A stretch of DNA of 64,000 nucleotides from Alphaproteobacteria bacterium. Lineage in GTDB: Bacteria > Pseudomonadota > Alphaproteobacteria > Caulobacterales > Hyphomonadaceae. Position 1 is the first letter of the stretch. The number at the start of each line of letters is the position of its first letter. A model generated the notes under the pieces. The model saw nothing but the letters and a program-made list of their open reading frames with translations. It did no database searches and was not told where the DNA came from. Position numbers and translations under genes: made by a program. Shown here piece after piece: positions 62,076-64,000 of this stretch. The stretch lies in the NCBI GenBank assembly GCA_018830285.1, contig JAHJSB010000029.1:1-64000 (forward strand), written 5' to 3'.

Positions 62076-62090
62076 TATCGAAAAACGATA
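62076..62090. promoter_or_regulatory. operator-like palindrome upstream of the DUF4386 gene
   Basis: TATCG (62076-62080) and CGATA (62086-62090) are exact reverse complements separated by AAAAA. Size and position suit a repressor dimer at the promoter. The regulator family is not identified. Confidence 0.4.
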
Positions 62091-62125
62091 AAGCACGCCG
62101 CTTCCTATGTAAACGGCTCCCGGAC

Positions 62126-62161
62126 GAAAAACGGCGGCGGTCCCGCCTGGAACCGCCGCCG
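62126..62161 (-). terminator. terminator of the SIMPL-domain gene
   Basis: On the minus strand CGGCGGCGGT and ACCGCCGCCG form a 10-bp stem followed by TTTTT. It lies 24 bp after the stop. Confidence 0.9.
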
Positions 62162-62184
62162 CAATCTGTTCAATCGGTCCGGAC

Positions 62185-62985
62185 TTACTTCGCCAGTTCG
62201 AACTGGACGTTGACGCTGGCCGTGTAACCCACTTCGCCGCCCGAGATCGGGGTCGAGGCATCCATCGCCATTTCCTTGCCACGCGACATCATCGCCATCG
62301 GTTGCGGGCTGTAATCGCCGCCTTCCGAAATGGTCACGATGCGAGCGACCCTGAGGCCGGCTGCGCCGGCATAGAGTTCGGCCTTGGACATCGCATTTTC
62401 CATGGCCTTCCGGCGCGCCTCTGTCCGCACTTCATCGTCATTGTCGAGGGCAAAATTGATGCCCGAGAACGTGTTGCCACCAGCCGATACCAGGCTGTCC
62501 ATGGTCGCTCCGAGATTGTCGAGGTCACGCACTTTCACGGTCAGCTGGTTGGAGGCCGTGTAACCGTCCAGGCGCTGCTCGCCGCGCGTGCGGCCCTTGC
62601 CTTCATCGATCTCGACATAGGTATAGCGTGGCTGCAGCGAGAAGTTTGACGTCTGCATGTCTTTCTTCGCGACACCCGCCTTGGCCAGCGCGTCGAACAC
62701 GCCCGTCATGGCATCGGCCTGTTGCTGCATCGCCGCCCTGGCCGTCTCGGCATCGGCCTGCACGCCGGCCGTGATATACGCAATGTCAGGCGCGCGCATC
62801 ACTTCGCCCTCGGCAGAAATATCCAGTGTGGTTTCCGGCTGGATTGAATTCGGATTCATCATCGGGTGCCCCATTTCGGCCATTGAAGCGCCCTTCGTGG
62901 TCGTTGGAATCTGCGCACAGGCAGCCGGCGCAAGCGCGAGCATGCAGGCACCCATCGCAGCGATCAGTGTTTTTTGATTCAGCAT
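62185..62985 (-). CDS. SIMPL domain (DUF541) exported protein
   Basis: A 266-residue protein with an N-terminal signal (1-24; ALAPAACAQ leaves open signal peptidase I or II). SIMPL features are DISAEGEVMRAPDIAYITAGV near residue 54, the central SNFSLQPRYTYV, TASNQLTVKVRDLDNLG and VSAGGNTFSGINFALDN. SIMPL proteins form oligomeric periplasmic assemblies; one E. coli member protects against oxidative stress. The start at 62985 is placed by the signal peptide. Confidence 0.9.
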   Translation of the reverse strand: MLNQKTLIAAMGACMLALAPAACAQIPTTTKGASMAEMGHPMMNPNSIQPETTLDISAEGEVMRAPDIAYITAGVQADAETARAAMQQQADAMTGVFDALAKAGVAKKDMQTSNFSLQPRYTYVEIDEGKGRTRGEQRLDGYTASNQLTVKVRDLDNLGATMDSLVSAGGNTFSGINFALDNDDEVRTEARRKAMENAMSKAELYAGAAGLRVARIVTISEGGDYSPQPMAMMSRGKEMAMDASTPISGGEVGYTASVNVQFELAK

Positions 62986-63080
62986 GTCTGGATTTCCATT
63001 CTGTTTGATAGCCCTGTTTCCCAAAGGATTAAGGCCGCAAAACGGCAGTCGTTGCGTCGGTCAGAAAATTTATTGCGATA

Positions 63081-64000
63081 TCAGGCCAGCTCAAAGCCGT
63101 TCGGGTTTTGACTTTGCCAGGCCCATTGATCGCGGCACATGTCGGCCAGGCCATATTCGGCCCGCCATCCAAGCAGCGCTTCGGCCTGGCTCGGATCGGC
63201 CCAGAACGCGGCAATGTCGCCGCAGCGCCGGGGCCCGAAATTTATCGGCACCTTGCGCCCGCTCGCGGCCTCGAAGGCCGAGACAAGTTCGAGGACGGAC
63301 GTGCCATGCCCGGTGCCGAGATTGACCGTGATCGCTCCTGGCTCGCGCTCGAACCGCTCCAGCGCCAGGACATGCGCCCGGGCCAGGTCGACAACATGCA
63401 GGTAATCACGCACGCCGGTGCCGTCGGGTGTATCATAATCATTCCCGAACACGTTCAGCGCGGGCCGCCGCCCGACTGCCACCTGCGCGACGAAGGGCAT
63501 CAGATTGTTGGGTACGCCATGCGGGTCTTCGCCGATCTCGCCGCTGGCGTGAGCACCGATCGGGTTGAAATAGCGCAGGATCGCCACATCGGTCATCCCG
63601 CCAGACTCAACAAGATCCTTGAGCATCAATTCAACCGACAGCTTGGTCTGGCCATAGGGGTTCGTCGGGCTCAGGCGATGGGATTCGGTATAGGGTAGGA
63701 ACTCGGGTTCGCCATAGACGGTCGCACTTGAACTGAACACAAATCGCCCTGTTCCCGCTTCCATCATGGCCGACAGCAGGCTGTGCGTACCGATCACATT
63801 GGCACTGTAATAGTCGAGCGGTCTGGCAACCGAATCCCCGACCGCTTTCAGGCCCGCGAAATGGATCACCGCCTCGCAATCATGTTTTTTCAGGATCTCG
63901 GTGATACGGGCCGTATCGCGCACATCGGCTTCATAGGACCGCAATTCGTGATTGGTCAGCCGCCGAACCCGGTCCAGCGCGGCCGGGCTGCTATTGACGA
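63081..64000 (-). CDS. galE: UDP-glucose 4-epimerase, N-terminus beyond window
   Basis: The frame is open to the right edge, so the first 20-40 residues with the NAD glycine motif are missing. What remains is clear GalE: CEAVIHFAGLKAVGDS, the catalytic Ser/Tyr/Lys in FSSSATVYGEP and NPYGQTKLS, RYFNPIGAH, and GTGVRDYLHVVDLA. It interconverts UDP-glucose and UDP-galactose for surface polysaccharide. Located 95 bp upstream of the SIMPL gene. Confidence 0.95.
   Translation of the reverse strand, partial: VNSSPAALDRVRRLTNHELRSYEADVRDTARITEILKKHDCEAVIHFAGLKAVGDSVARPLDYYSANVIGTHSLLSAMMEAGTGRFVFSSSATVYGEPEFLPYTESHRLSPTNPYGQTKLSVELMLKDLVESGGMTDVAILRYFNPIGAHASGEIGEDPHGVPNNLMPFVAQVAVGRRPALNVFGNDYDTPDGTGVRDYLHVVDLARAHVLALERFEREPGAITVNLGTGHGTSVLELVSAFEAASGRKVPINFGPRRCGDIAAFWADPSQAEALLGWRAEYGLADMCRDQWAWQSQNPNGFELA

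Noticed and set aside
63025-63080. GCCG/CGGC hairpin downstream of galE as a terminator
   Set aside because: The stem is only four base pairs with no U-tract.
1-64000. Defence island, prophage, integron or insertion sequence
   Set aside because: No transposase, integrase, phage structural, restriction or toxin-antitoxin gene was recognised, and composition is even throughout.
1-64000. tRNA or rRNA genes
   Set aside because: Intergenic gaps are all under about 250 bp and none shows a cloverleaf with a T-arm GGTTCAA-like box.

Overview
The window is ordinary high-GC chromosomal DNA from an alphaproteobacterium, most likely in or near the Hyphomonadaceae (Hyphomonas/Henriciella-like; inferred, not proven). 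The signs are a MucR-type regulator, a single-domain PAS_5 protein, DUF2336 and DUF1491 proteins, the long two-domain dCTP deaminase, the radA-cvpA-purF order, a phasin, and a short DnaA-domain-IV-like gene. Coding density is about 95 percent. I see no rRNA, tRNA, insertion sequence, prophage or CRISPR array.

Layout. 1-8 kb: the end of an ABC-F ATPase, a secreted PAN-domain protein, release factor 3, a DUF1491 protein, a six-helix sensor kinase, a large secreted protein of unknown function, SufE, a DnaA-IV-like gene broken by an in-frame stop, and the PAS_5 and MucR genes with strong dyads in their leaders. 8-16 kb: a ten-gene Mrp-type cation/proton antiporter operon on the minus strand. Its order is E-F-G-A(C-terminal part)-B-C followed by three D-type subunits, as in the membrane arm of archaeal Mbh complexes. 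16-23 kb: DUF2336 and DoxX-like proteins, an MFS transporter, alanine racemase, and an MlaE/MlaF lipid ABC pair with small membrane proteins downstream. 24-29 kb: a radA-cvpA-purF-SDR-GNAT gene run. 28-33 kb: dCTP deaminase divergent from metZ, then apaG, a lipoprotein and a medium-chain reductase. 33.9-38.5 kb: panB, a YfgM-like protein, bamB and der, all on the minus strand. 38.5-43 kb: small membrane proteins, a sulfotransferase-fold protein, an acyl-CoA dehydrogenase and ThiO.

43-47 kb: a complete Fbp-type ferric iron importer (lipoprotein, fused permease, ATPase) with a Fur-box-like dyad upstream. 47-54 kb: an M48 protease with TPRs, a DsbA-like oxidoreductase, ArfB, an RcnB-like protein, an overlooked 26-codon gene with a full-length Shine-Dalgarno, kdsA, an RluE-type pseudouridine synthase and an MscS channel. 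54-64 kb: a serine hydrolase, clpS-clpA, a DUF1499 protein, a phasin, a D,D-carboxypeptidase, kdsD, DUF4386 and SIMPL proteins, and galE running off the right edge.

Many genes serve the cell envelope: alr, the D,D-carboxypeptidase, kdsA, kdsD, galE, MlaEF, bamB, YfgM, the M48 protease and DsbA. No obvious new multi-gene system is present. The observations most worth following are the 26-codon gene, the Mbh-ordered antiporter operon with an extra small membrane protein, the interrupted DnaA-IV-like gene, and three leader dyads placed on or next to ribosome binding sites.
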